A stretch of DNA of 64,000 nt, taken from positions 1 through 64,000 of the forward strand of contig NZ_JAGPXX010000034.1 of the NCBI RefSeq assembly GCF_018070345.1. The letters run 5' to 3'. Below are positions 36,590 to 47,557 of this stretch, one piece after another. Below the pieces are notes generated by a model that did not search any database, was not told the DNA's origin, and was given only the letters and a program-made list of their open reading frames with translations. This stretch comes from Streptomyces sp. F63 (GTDB lineage: Bacteria > Actinomycetota > Actinomycetes > Streptomycetales > Streptomycetaceae). Every line of letters starts with the position of its first letter. Within the stretch, counting starts at the first letter, position 1. Position numbers and translations under genes: made by a program.

Positions 36590-37561
36590 TCACCCGGAGC
36601 CGAGGGCCTTCCGCAGCGCGTCGAGGTTGGCGCGCATGACCTCGAAGTAGTCATCGCCGGCGGACCGGTCGGTGATTCCCTCAAGGGGGTCGAGCACATC
36701 CGTCTTCAGGCCGGTGTCCGCCGCCAGGGTCTTCGCGGTGGCGTCGCTGACGAGCGTCTCGAAGAAGACGGTGGTCACCTTCTCACGCTCCGCGATGGTG
36801 TGCAGTTCCCGCATCCGGGCGGGGCTCGGCTCGGCCTCGGGGTCGAGGCCGCCGATCGCCTCCTGCTCCAGGCCGTACCGGGCGGCGAGGTGGCCGAAGG
36901 CGGTGTGGGTGGTGATGAAGGTGTCGGTGGTGCGGTTGCGCAGGCCGTCGGCGAATTCCTTGTCGAGCGCCCTGAGCTTCTTCACCAGGACGCCGGCGTT
37001 CTTCTCGTAGGCGGCGGCGTGGTCCGGGTCGGCCTCGGCGAGGGTCGTGGCGAAGCCCTCGGCCACCTCGGCGTAAGCGGTCGGGTCGAGCCAGAGGTGC
37101 GGGTCGGAGGCGCCGCCGGAGTGGTCGTGGCCGTCCCCGCCGGACTCCGGCTCCCCGGAGGGCTCGTCGCCGTGCTCCCCGGCGGCGAGTTCCGCGGCGT
37201 CCACGGCGTTCTTCACGCCGGACTGGGCCACGGCGGAGTCCACGGCGGGCTGGAGTCCCTTGAGGTACAAGGCCACGTCGGCCTCGCCCAGCTCGGCCGT
37301 CTGGCGGGGCTTGATCTCCAGGTCGTGCGGCTCCACCCCGGGCTTCGTCAGCGTGGTGACGGAGACGTGCTCCCCGCCGATCTCCTCGGCGAGGTACTCC
37401 AGCGGGTAGAAGGACGCGACGACGTTCACCTTGCCGTCCCCGCCCGCGCCCGCCGTGCCGGTGCCGCAGGCGGTGAGCGTGACGAGCCCGAGGGCGGTGA
37501 CCCCGGCGGCGGCCGCGGCGGCGGATATTCGGGAGGCGGGGCGGTTCCGGCGTACGTTCAT
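36590..37561 (-). CDS. znuA: zinc ABC transporter substrate-binding lipoprotein
   Basis: This 323-residue extracellular lipoprotein captures zinc for the importer. The signal sequence ends in LTAC, a lipobox, with the cysteine near residue 32. The fold carries ASFYPLEYLAEEIGG and LTKPGVEPHDLE with the first zinc histidine. A His/Asp/Glu-rich loop (GDGHDHSGG) and DPHLWLDP with another histidine follow, with TTHTAFGHLA later. The ATG at 37561 lies right at the predicted transcription start, so the mRNA is likely leaderless; another ATG at 37570 falls in the -10 box. It is divergent from glyS. Confidence 0.94.
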   Translation of the reverse strand: MNVRRNRPASRISAAAAAAGVTALGLVTLTACGTGTAGAGGDGKVNVVASFYPLEYLAEEIGGEHVSVTTLTKPGVEPHDLEIKPRQTAELGEADVALYLKGLQPAVDSAVAQSGVKNAVDAAELAAGEHGDEPSGEPESGGDGHDHSGGASDPHLWLDPTAYAEVAEGFATTLAEADPDHAAAYEKNAGVLVKKLRALDKEFADGLRNRTTDTFITTHTAFGHLAARYGLEQEAIGGLDPEAEPSPARMRELHTIAEREKVTTVFFETLVSDATAKTLAADTGLKTDVLDPLEGITDRSAGDDYFEVMRANLDALRKALGSG

Positions 37562-37569
37562 GACATCCA

Positions 37570-37598
37570 TTTTCAACAAAGGTGGAAACGATTGTCAA
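37570..37598 (-). promoter_or_regulatory. znuA promoter with Zur box
   Basis: TGGAAACGATTGTCA (37583-37597) is a 13 of 15 match to the Streptomyces Zur box TGAAAACGATTTTCA. On the minus strand, TTGACA (37598-37593) is a perfect -35 box and TGAAAA (37575-37570) a weak -10 box 17 bases further. Zur bound here would block RNA polymerase. The predicted start of transcription falls next to the ATG at 37561. Confidence 0.88.
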
Positions 37599-37665
37599 TA
37601 AAGCGGATGAGAAGCCCGCGGCACGGACCCCCGCCCGGGCCGGACGGCCAAAGCCCGGACACCAA

Positions 37666-37696
37666 TTGGTCCCGGAGGACCGCCCGCCGGTAGCCT
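37666..37696 (+). promoter_or_regulatory. promoter of glyS
   Basis: TTGGTC (37666-37671) and TAGCCT (37691-37696) stand 19 bases apart, 40 bases upstream of the glyS start codon and directed away from the Zur-controlled promoter. Confidence 0.5.
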
Positions 37697-37736
37697 GAGG
37701 CATTCCGCTGTTCGTCGTCATCATGAAGAGAGCACC

Positions 37737-39119
37737 GTGGCCGCCGACAAGATCGACACCATCGTCAGCCTCAGCAAGCGCCGTGGCTTCGTCTACCCGT
37801 GCAGTGAGATCTACGGCGGTCAGCGCGCCGCCTGGGATTACGGGCCGCTCGGTGTGGAGCTCAAGGAGAACATCAAGCGCCAGTGGTGGCGCGCCATGGT
37901 CACCTCGCGCGAGGACGTGGTCGGTATCGACTCGTCGGTGATCCTCGCCCCCGAGGTGTGGGAGGCCTCCGGCCACGTCGCCACCTTCAGCGACCCGCTC
38001 ACCGAGTGCACCTCCTGCCACAAGCGGTTCCGCGCCGACCACCTGGAAGAGGCGTACGAGGCCAAGCACGGCCGGCTGCCGGCGAACGGCCTCGCCGACG
38101 TCAACTGCCCGCACTGCGGCAACAAGGGCGGTTTCACCGAGCCCAAGCAGTTCTCCGGGCTGCTCGCCACCCACCTCGGCCCGGCCCAGGACTCCGCCTC
38201 CGTCGCCTACCTCCGGCCCGAGACCGCCCAGGGCATCTTCACCAACTTCGCCGCGGTGCAGCAGACCTCGCGCAAGAAGCCGCCGTTCGGCATCGCGCAG
38301 ATGGGCAAGTCCTTCCGGAACGAGATCACGCCCGGCAACTTCATCTTCCGGACCCGTGAGTTCGAGCAGATGGAGATGGAGTTCTTCGTCAAGCCCGGCG
38401 AGGACGAGAAGTGGCACATCTACTGGATGGAGGAGCGCTGGAACTGGTACCGCGACCTCGGCATCCAGGAGGAGAACATCCGCTGGTACGAGCACCCGGC
38501 GGAGAAGCTCTCCCACTACTCCAAGCGCACCGCCGACATCGAGTACCGCTTCAACTTCGGCGGCAGCGAGTTCTCCGAGCTCGAGGGCGTGGCCAACCGC
38601 ACCGACTTCGACCTCGGCGCCCACTCCAAGGCCTCCGGCCACGACCTGTCGTACTTCGACCAGGAGGCCGGCGAGCGCTGGACGCCGTACGTCATCGAGC
38701 CGGCGGCCGGCGTCAACCGCGCCATGCTCGCCTTCCTCCTCGACGCCTACGTCGAGGACGAGGCGCCCAACGCCAAGGGCAAGATGGAGAAGCGCACCGT
38801 GCTCCGCCTCGACCCGCGCCTCTCGCCGGTCAAGGCCGCCGTGCTGCCGCTCTCCCGCAACCCGGAGCTCTCGCCCAAGGCCAAGGGCCTCGCCGCCGAC
38901 CTGCGGAAGAACTGGAACATCGAGTTCGACGACGCGGGCGCCATCGGCCGCCGCTACCGCCGCCAGGACGAGATCGGCACGCCGTTCTGCGTCACCGTCG
39001 ACTTCGACACCCTCGACGACAACGCGGTGACCGTCCGCGAGCGCGACACCATGAAGCAGGAGCGGGTCTCCCTGGACCAGATCCAGGGCTACCTGGCCTC
39101 CCGCCTCCTGGGCTGCTGA
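37737..39119 (+). CDS. glyS: glycine-tRNA ligase (dimeric class II type)
   Basis: This 460-residue enzyme charges tRNA-Gly. It is the alpha2-type class II synthetase found in actinobacteria, with RRGFVYPCSEIYGGQRAAWDYGPLG at the start. Motif 2 lies in GKSFRNEITPGNFIFRTREFEQMEMEFF and motif 3 in PAAGVNRAMLAFLLDAY. Two zinc-ribbon pairs, CTSCHKRF and CPHCGNKG, are present. The start is a GTG at 37737. The gene is divergent from znuA across 175 bases. No T-box or other leader is apparent. Confidence 0.96.
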   Translation: MAADKIDTIVSLSKRRGFVYPCSEIYGGQRAAWDYGPLGVELKENIKRQWWRAMVTSREDVVGIDSSVILAPEVWEASGHVATFSDPLTECTSCHKRFRADHLEEAYEAKHGRLPANGLADVNCPHCGNKGGFTEPKQFSGLLATHLGPAQDSASVAYLRPETAQGIFTNFAAVQQTSRKKPPFGIAQMGKSFRNEITPGNFIFRTREFEQMEMEFFVKPGEDEKWHIYWMEERWNWYRDLGIQEENIRWYEHPAEKLSHYSKRTADIEYRFNFGGSEFSELEGVANRTDFDLGAHSKASGHDLSYFDQEAGERWTPYVIEPAAGVNRAMLAFLLDAYVEDEAPNAKGKMEKRTVLRLDPRLSPVKAAVLPLSRNPELSPKAKGLAADLRKNWNIEFDDAGAIGRRYRRQDEIGTPFCVTVDFDTLDDNAVTVRERDTMKQERVSLDQIQGYLASRLLGC

Positions 39120-39314
39120 CTCCGGCCGCGCGGCGGCCCGGCTTCCCCGGCCGGCCGCCCGCCCGGTGAACGCCACCGGCGCCCCGGTACCCGCTGACGG
39201 CGGGCGCCGGGGCGCGGTGCCGTCCGGCGGTGCGGGACAATGGGAGACCGTCCCTTCCGCCTCCGCCCCCGTACGCGGGTGGCCGGAACCGTACGAACCG
39301 AGGAAAGCCGCTCG

Positions 39315-40442
39315 ATGACGCAGTTGCAGATCGGCCCGCACACCGTGCAGCCGCCGGTGGTGCTCGCCCCCATGGCCGGGATCACCAACGCGCCGTTCCG
39401 CACGCTCTGCCGGGAGTTCTCCGGCGGTAAGGGCCTGTTCGTCAGCGAGATGATCACCACTCGGGCGCTGGTCGAGCGGGACGCCAAGACCATGCGGCTG
39501 ATCCACTTCGACGGCACCGAGAAGCCCCGCTCCGTCCAGCTCTACGGAGTCGACCCGGCGACCGTCGGCAAGGCCGTCCGGATGATCGCCGACGAGGGCC
39601 TGGCCGACCACATCGACCTCAACTTCGGCTGCCCGGTGCCCAAGGTGACCCGCAAGGGCGGCGGTTCGGCGCTGCCGTACAAGCGGCCGCTGCTGCGGGC
39701 GATCCTGCGGGAGGCCGTCGCCGGCGCGGGCGGGCTGCCCGTCACCATGAAGATGCGCAAGGGCATCGACGACGACCACCTCACCTACCTCGACGCCGGG
39801 CGGATCGCCGCCGAGGAGGGCGTCACTGCGATCGCCCTGCACGGCCGGACGGCGGCTCAGCACTACGGCGGCACCGCCGACTGGGAGGCCATCGCCCGCC
39901 TCAAGGAGGCCGTTCCGGAGATCCCGGTGCTCGGCAACGGCGACATCTGGTCCGCCGCCGACGCGGTGCGCATGGTGCGCGAGACCGGCTGTGACGGCGT
40001 GGTGGTCGGCCGCGGCTGCCTGGGGCGGCCCTGGCTGTTCGGCGATCTGGTGGCGGCCTTCGAGGGCGGCGGTGAGACCGCGGAGCCGTCCTTCGGGGAG
40101 GTCGCCGCGGTGATGCGGCGCCACGCCCGGCTGCTGGGGGAGTGGTTGGAGGACGAGGCGCGCGGGGTCATCGACTTCCGCAAGCACATCGCCTGGTACA
40201 CCAAGGGCTTCTCGGTCGGCTCCGAGCTGCGCAGGCGGCTGGCGACCGCCTCGTCCCTGGCCGAACTGGACGAGCTGCTGGGCCGCCTGGACCCGGACCA
40301 GCCCTGGCCCGCCCACGCGGACGGCCCGCGCGGACGCACCTCGGGACGGAACCGGGTGGTGCTGCCGGACGGCTGGCTGGCCGATCCGTACGACAGCGCG
40401 TGCGTGAGCGCGGACGCGGAGCTGGACACCTCGGGCGGCTGA
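39315..40442 (+). CDS. tRNA-dihydrouridine synthase (DusB-like)
   Basis: This 375-residue FMN enzyme reduces uridines to dihydrouridine in tRNA. The barrel starts with VVLAPMAGITNAPFRTLCREF. The active-site cysteine is in HIDLNFGCPVPKVTRKGGGSAL, and IALHGRTAAQHYGGTADW and VVGRGCLGRPWLF give the FMN phosphate region. The ATG at 39315 follows AGGAAAG. It is annotated here as DusB-like because it has that overall pattern; the exact positions modified in tRNA cannot be read from sequence. Confidence 0.92.
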   Translation: MTQLQIGPHTVQPPVVLAPMAGITNAPFRTLCREFSGGKGLFVSEMITTRALVERDAKTMRLIHFDGTEKPRSVQLYGVDPATVGKAVRMIADEGLADHIDLNFGCPVPKVTRKGGGSALPYKRPLLRAILREAVAGAGGLPVTMKMRKGIDDDHLTYLDAGRIAAEEGVTAIALHGRTAAQHYGGTADWEAIARLKEAVPEIPVLGNGDIWSAADAVRMVRETGCDGVVVGRGCLGRPWLFGDLVAAFEGGGETAEPSFGEVAAVMRRHARLLGEWLEDEARGVIDFRKHIAWYTKGFSVGSELRRRLATASSLAELDELLGRLDPDQPWPAHADGPRGRTSGRNRVVLPDGWLADPYDSACVSADAELDTSGG

Positions 40443-40601
40443 CGCCGCCGGCCCGCGCCGGGCCGGGCCCGGCCGCTGCTGCCCGGATGGGCCGCTTCGG
40501 CGGGCCGCTCCGGGCGGTCGGGCCCGCCCTCGGCGGGGCGCGGAGGCGGGGCGAACGGCAGGGGCGCGCGGTGTGCCGGGTGGTGGCCCAGGGAGGGCGG
40601 T

Positions 40602-40754
40602 GTGGCCGTGACCGTCAGGGGCGGTGCACCGGGCGGCGGCCCGTGGGGCGGTGTGCCCGGTGGTGACCCACAGTGTGGTGCACCGGGCGGTGGCCCACAG
40701 TGCGGTGCACCGGGCGGTGGCCCACAGGGCGGTGCACCGGGCGGCGGCCCGTGA
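40602..40754 (+). CDS. possible small glycine-rich repeat protein
   Basis: A 50-codon frame with a GTG start at 40602 is preceded by GGGAGG at a good distance (40591-40596). It reads through the whole 27-bp repeat array, giving repeats of the type CGAPGGGPQ. The unit length is a multiple of three and the frame stays open through all five copies. The product would be small and mostly glycine, proline, glutamine and alanine. It may be accidental, since GC-rich repeats often leave frames open; the ribosome binding site is the main support. Confidence 0.35.
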   Translation: MAVTVRGGAPGGGPWGGVPGGDPQCGAPGGGPQCGAPGGGPQGGAPGGGP

Positions 40755-40755
40755 G
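40621..40755. repeat. 27-bp tandem repeat, five copies
   Basis: Five units of 27 bp lie head to tail with a few substitutions, the core of each being GGTGCACCGGGCGG followed by a variable CCCACAG or CCCGTG end. They lie between dusB and the GH63-like gene, with no spacers, so this is not CRISPR. Confidence 0.95.
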
Positions 40756-40772
40756 GGCCCGCGCGCCGCGCG

Positions 40773-42380
40773 TTACGTCTCGCGCCGCGGCGGCCCCGGC
40801 CTCCGGACCAGGCTGACCCGGACCGGTACCGGCTCGGGTCCCCCGGCCGGAGCGGGCCGGCCGGCCGCCCCGCCCCTGCCGCCGCCCGGGCCGCCCGCGC
40901 CGCTTCCGTCCCCGCCGGTTTCCGCGCCGAGCACCGTCGCCGCGGCCGCGGCGACCACCGGGGACCGCGCCGCGCGGGGCGCCGTGGCGGGCACCCCGGC
41001 CCCGGCCGCGGCCTCCGAACGTTCGGCTGCCGTCAGCAGGTCGAGGACCAGCGCGGCCGTCCAGCCGAAGTCCCGGCTGCCGCGCGCCAGTCCGCTGTGC
41101 GGGTCGACGTACTCGGCGAAGCCCGAGGCGTCGGCCGCGGCCAGCGCCGCGGCGCGCAGTTCGTCGGCCGCCGCCACGGCGCCGTACTGCCGCAGGCCCC
41201 GCTCCAGCAGCCAGTTGACGTTGAACCAGGCCGGCCCGCGCCAGTAGCGGGACGGGTCGAAGGCCTGTCCGCGCAGGTCGTAGCTGGGCACCAGCCGGAC
41301 CGTGCGGCCGAGGCCGAAGTGCGGGCCGGTGGCGGTGGCCAGCAGCCCGGCGACGACCTCGTCGGGCAGTCCCGGCACGGCGAGCGGCAGGAGTCCGGCG
41401 GCGCTGAGTCCGGAGAGCGGTTCGTCGCCCGGCACGTCGTGGCCCCGGAAGATCCCCGTCTCCGGGTCCCACAGGTGCTCGACCAGGGACCGGGTGAGGC
41501 GTTCGGCGCGCGCCCGGTGCTCCGCCGGGTCGGCGCCGAGGGACGCGGCGATCCGGGCGAGGGCGTGCTCGGAGACCGTGAGCAGCGCGTTGAGGCCCAC
41601 GTCCTCCACGGCGAAGGCGTGCGGGGCGTCGTCACGGTAGCCGTGGTCGCGGTAGTCGGCGGCGAGCCGGACATAGCGGCCGTAGTCGAGATCGGTGGGC
41701 CGGTCGGCGAGATCGCAGTGGTCGAGGTCCGCGCGCCGGAAGGTGCCGCGGCCGGCGGGCTCGACGCGTTCCAGCGGCGCGTCCCAGCACGGGCTGTTGT
41801 CCATGCCCGACTCCCAGGGATGGACGATGGAGACCAGTCCGTGCCCCCGGAGGTCGCGGCGCTCCACGAGATAGCGGTGCCAGGCCGCCAGCCGCGGGTA
41901 CAGCCGTGCCAGGAAGCGCTCGCGGGCGGAGGACTCCGGGTCGGCCTCGTGCACCAGCCAGGCGGCCAGTGCGTGGACCGGGGGCTGGACGAGGCCGGAG
42001 GTCTCGGTGCGGTCGGGTGCCCCGGTACCGGAGCCGGCCCGCGAGGAGCGCCAGAACTCGGGCCCGGGGAAGTAGGCGCCGGCCGGCACCTCCGGGTTGA
42101 AGACGATGTGCGGTACGCGGCCGTCCTCCCACTGCGCGTCGAGCAGTGTGGACAGCTCGCGCCGGGCGCGGTCGGGGGAGAGGTGGCGCAGGCCGATGGC
42201 GATGAACGCGGAGTCCCAGCTCCACTGGTGCGGATAGAGGCCGCGGGAGGGGACGGTGGAGGTGCCGGTCCAGTTGCCCGCGAGGACGCGTTCGGCGCCG
42301 CGGCGCAGTGCGTCCGGGGGTGACGCGGGCATGGTGGGTCGCGGGAGGCGCGGGTTGCCGGCGGGGGCGACGCTTTCCAC
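40773..42380 (-). CDS. glycoside hydrolase of the GH63 / MGH1-like group
   Basis: This 535-residue protein has the (alpha/alpha)6 barrel of GH63-type glycosidases. SRGLYPHQWSWDSAFIAIGL, WEDGRVPHIVFNP, HPWESGMDNSPCWDAPL with the likely acid and GLNALLTVSEHALARIA support this, as does the later YWRGPAWFNVNWLL. No signal peptide is seen, so it acts in the cytoplasm, perhaps on mannosylglycerate, trehalose-like or other alpha-linked sugars; the substrate cannot be told. The GTG at 42380 follows GGAG by six bases. The last 70 residues are an alanine/glycine/proline-rich extension that is not part of the fold. It may share the intergenic region 42381-42965 divergently with ppdK. Confidence 0.82.
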   Translation of the reverse strand: MESVAPAGNPRLPRPTMPASPPDALRRGAERVLAGNWTGTSTVPSRGLYPHQWSWDSAFIAIGLRHLSPDRARRELSTLLDAQWEDGRVPHIVFNPEVPAGAYFPGPEFWRSSRAGSGTGAPDRTETSGLVQPPVHALAAWLVHEADPESSARERFLARLYPRLAAWHRYLVERRDLRGHGLVSIVHPWESGMDNSPCWDAPLERVEPAGRGTFRRADLDHCDLADRPTDLDYGRYVRLAADYRDHGYRDDAPHAFAVEDVGLNALLTVSEHALARIAASLGADPAEHRARAERLTRSLVEHLWDPETGIFRGHDVPGDEPLSGLSAAGLLPLAVPGLPDEVVAGLLATATGPHFGLGRTVRLVPSYDLRGQAFDPSRYWRGPAWFNVNWLLERGLRQYGAVAAADELRAAALAAADASGFAEYVDPHSGLARGSRDFGWTAALVLDLLTAAERSEAAAGAGVPATAPRAARSPVVAAAAATVLGAETGGDGSGAGGPGGGRGGAAGRPAPAGGPEPVPVRVSLVRRPGPPRRET

Positions 42381-42965
42381 GAGAGGCTCCGGGACTCCGA
42401 GTAGGGGACGGCTTGTCGACGGCTTGTCGATACCGCACGAACGTACCGGAGGGTTTTGTCCAGTCCCAGGGCAAAAGTCTCATTGTGATGCGCGCCTCAG
42501 CCGGGCCCGGCACCCTTATCGCTCATTCGAGCGATCGGCCGCCCTCATGTGTCCATGTCGTGAGACGGGGTACCTGGAGGGTGCGTGATTCTCGCCACTG
42601 TGATCGGAGGTCCGCTCAGATGAGCGTTTTGCATTGGCCTGCACCTCTCAAAGGGTGGCACCCAGTGCCATCCATTCTGGCTTCAAGAGGTCGCGGATCA
42701 CGTGACGCGCTGTGGCCCCATGGCCGCGCTCCGGTCCCTCGCACCGCCTCTCCGGTCGCCGTGAGTTCATTTCCTGAACCCATAACGATTCCACCAGGAG
42801 AGCAAGCTCACTTTCGATCCGGTGGCAGACGCGGGGTTACAACCCGATGACCATCCAGTGGACGTACTCATCAACCTTCGATCTGGGTACGCTCCCCGCC
42901 GTCAGGGCAGCCCCTCCCCCGAACCGCTCCGAGGGGGAACCCCACCACGAGGAGTGCGAGATCCC
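42381..42965. promoter_or_regulatory. long divergent intergenic region before ppdK
   Basis: The 585-base spacer between the GH63-like gene and ppdK is less GC-rich than the genes and holds two clear dyads: ATCGCTC-ATTC-GAGCGAT (42528-42545) and TGGCAC-CCA-GTGCCA (42656-42670). A TACGCT box (42889-42894) may be the -10 of ppdK, but no good -35 is visible. The length suggests a regulated promoter, with operators for both genes. A possible small reading frame at 42620-42850 is listed separately. Confidence 0.55.
42620..42850 (+). CDS. possible small protein upstream of ppdK
   Basis: A 76-codon frame starts at ATG 42620, nine bases after a good GGAGG at 42606-42610, and begins MSVLHWPAPLKGWHPVPSIL. 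It has no recognisable domain. Its codon use is less biased towards G and C than real genes here, which argues against it. It could be a leader-type gene for ppdK or simply chance. It lies wholly in the divergent spacer. Confidence 0.3.
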   Translation: MSVLHWPAPLKGWHPVPSILASRGRGSRDALWPHGRAPVPRTASPVAVSSFPEPITIPPGEQAHFRSGGRRGVTTR

Positions 42966-45716
<2,751 letters not shown>

Positions 45717-45793
45717 CCGGGAGCACGACCGAACCGGAGCCGGCCGCCGCGGACACGACCCTCACCACGGGCGGCCGGACCCGGGTCACCGGG

Positions 45794-45833
45794 GGAAGGG
45801 GGCGGCGCCTGTGCGGGGCGGCCGCCCCCTTCC
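45794..45833 (+). terminator. terminator after ppdK
   Basis: GGAAGGGGGCGGC (45794-45806) pairs perfectly over 13 bp with GCCGCCCCCTTCC (45821-45833), about 80 bases after the ppdK stop. Confidence 0.8.
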
Positions 45834-45910
45834 GCATGCCCGGACCGGGCTCCACCGCGGGTCCGCCCGTACGGGCGCGCCGGCGGACGGGACCGCACGG
45901 CAGCGGCGCC

Positions 45911-45946
45911 GGGAGCGGGAACGGGAGCGGCAACGGGAGCGGCACG
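45911..45946. repeat. 12-bp tandem repeat, three copies
   Basis: Three units of the type GGGAGCGGGAAC lie head to tail, the second and third with one or a few changes, in the spacer after the ppdK terminator. No gene is seen between 45834 and 46462. Confidence 0.85.
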
Positions 45947-46222
45947 GGGCTCGGCGGCCGCGGCGTTCGGCGGCGGCCGGAGCGTGATGCCGGCGGGCCG
46001 CGGGGCCGGCGCGGGCGGGGCCGGTGCCGGGCGCGGAGGGATTGCCACCGCTAATTTCGCGCCCCTTTTCGGTGTCGGCTCCATGGCGCGCCCCGGGCCG
46101 CGGCGGGAAATGTTCGGAAATTCAACCTGACCGGAAAGCGCATTCCGTGCCGGAGGCGGCGGGACCGGACGCCGGCGCGCGCATAACTGGACTCCCGCGG
46201 TCCGGCGAGCTCGAGAATCACC

Positions 46223-46323
46223 GGACCGCGGTCCTCCACCCCATCGGGCCCATGGACGGTACCCAGCCGCCCGGAAACGGTTTCCGCACTGCCCCCACGA
46301 CAGCCTCACAACCGTTTCCCGGT
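46223..46323. promoter_or_regulatory. palindromes upstream of the ArsR-type regulator gene
   Basis: The 746-base gap after ppdK holds a perfect 12-bp palindrome GGACCGCGGTCC (46223-46234) and a perfect 15-bp palindrome CGGAAACGGTTTCCG (46272-46286). A related half, ACCGTTTCCCGGTG, starts near 46311. A third related copy, GTGGGAAACGGTTCTG, lies inside the gene around 46531. Repeated GGAAACGGTT motifs just before a regulator gene suggest its own operator, but this is inferred. Confidence 0.5.
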
Positions 46324-46462
46324 GCCCGACGGGTTCCACCCTTCCGTGGGACGCCCGTCGGCCGCGACCCGTTTCAACTGTGGCCAAAAGCACGTGGTGA
46401 CCCACTGTGTGCAGGTGCATACTCGTCGGGAAGCCGGACGGGGGGATACTTGTGGGGGTTTG

Positions 46463-47557
46463 GTGCTACGCATCCATTTCACCGGACGCGACCTGGGGCG
46501 CATACGCATAGCCGCGCGTCCGGACGCCCTGTGGGAAACGGTTCTGAGTTTCCACCGGCTGCGCGACAAACGCTCCGCCGCGGTCTTCGGGGAATGGCGG
46601 AGGGAGACCCGCACCCGCTTGAACGGTGAAGCACGGCTGCTCGCCCCGCTGGTGCCGATGCGCGGGTATTTCCCCGATTTTCTGACACCGCCCGAGGGTA
46701 TTTGCGGGATGGAGCCCGCCATGGAGGCGCTCCGTGAGACCCCACCGGAGCGCCTCCGCCGCGATCTGGGTCTGCTCGCCGCCGGCGCCCGCGACCGCCG
46801 CCCGTCCGGGCCCGCGCCGCGGCACGAGGAACTGGCCACCGGACGGCCCCGGGCCCTGGACGAGCTCATCGGGGCGCTGCGCGGCTACCACCGGGCCGCC
46901 ATCGCCCCCTACTGGCCGCACATCCGCGCGCAGATCGAGGCCGACCGGGCCGCCCGGGGGCGGGCGCTGCTCGACGGCGGCGCCGACCGGCTGCTGGCCT
47001 CGCTGCCCCCGGCGATGCGCTGGCGCCCGCCCGTCCTGGAGGCGGACTACCCGGTCGACCGGGACCTCCGGCTGAACGGCCGCGGCCTGCTCCTGCTGCC
47101 GTCCTTCTTCTGCCGGGTCACCCCGGTCGCCTTCCACGACCCGGAGCTGGCCCCCGTGCTCGTCTACCCGGTGCGGCACGCCGGTGAGAACGCCGCCCCG
47201 GCACCGCTCCGGCCGTACGCGGCGGACGTCGGCTCGCTGGGCAGGCTCGTCGGCCAGACCCGCTCCGCCGTGCTGCGCACCATCGAGGGCGGGTGCACCA
47301 CCGGCGAGCTGGCCCGCCGGGTCGGCGTCTCCGCGGCCTCCGCCAGCCAGCACGCCAGCGTGCTCCGCGACGCCGGTCTGGTCGTGACCCTGCGGCACGG
47401 CAGCGCCGTCCTGCACACCCTGACGCCGCTCGGCGCCGCCCTCCTCCACGGCGGCGCCGACGTGTCCCCGGCGGCGGACGGGGCGGGGCGGGCGGAGGTC
47501 TCCGCCGGCCCCGCCCCGGGGGCCCGGGCCGCGGCTACGAGCGGAACGGGCCGGTGA
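46463..47557 (+). CDS. ArsR-type winged-helix regulator with long N-terminal domain
   Basis: This 364-residue protein has a C-terminal winged helix of the ArsR type: TRSAVLRTIEGGCTTGELARR, then VSAASASQHASVLRDAGLVVTLRHGSAVLHTLTPLGAALL. It is preceded by a long domain of unknown role that begins VLRIHFTGRDLGRIRIAARPD and has RGLLLLPSFFCRVTPVAFHDP, a layout seen in many Streptomyces regulators (DUF5937-like). No cysteine metal site of classical ArsR proteins is apparent. The GTG at 46463 has GGGGG four to eight bases upstream. Its end overlaps the convergent PhoX-like gene by 23 bases. Its target is unknown; nearby GGAAACGGTT palindromes suggest autoregulation. Confidence 0.82.
   Translation: MLRIHFTGRDLGRIRIAARPDALWETVLSFHRLRDKRSAAVFGEWRRETRTRLNGEARLLAPLVPMRGYFPDFLTPPEGICGMEPAMEALRETPPERLRRDLGLLAAGARDRRPSGPAPRHEELATGRPRALDELIGALRGYHRAAIAPYWPHIRAQIEADRAARGRALLDGGADRLLASLPPAMRWRPPVLEADYPVDRDLRLNGRGLLLLPSFFCRVTPVAFHDPELAPVLVYPVRHAGENAAPAPLRPYAADVGSLGRLVGQTRSAVLRTIEGGCTTGELARRVGVSAASASQHASVLRDAGLVVTLRHGSAVLHTLTPLGAALLHGGADVSPAADGAGRAEVSAGPAPGARAAATSGTGR

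Noticed and set aside
37580..37736. T-box or glycine riboswitch before glyS
   Set aside because: The 157-base spacer has promoters and a Zur box but no specifier-loop or conserved T-box sequence.
36783..40316. A very long minus-strand open frame (over 1100 codons) opposite glyS, dusB and part of znuA
   Set aside because: It is antisense to well-identified genes and arises from the GC-rich third codon positions of those genes. It shows no domain in its translation.
40621..40755. CRISPR-like array
   Set aside because: The 27-bp units are directly adjacent with no unique spacers, and no cas genes are nearby.
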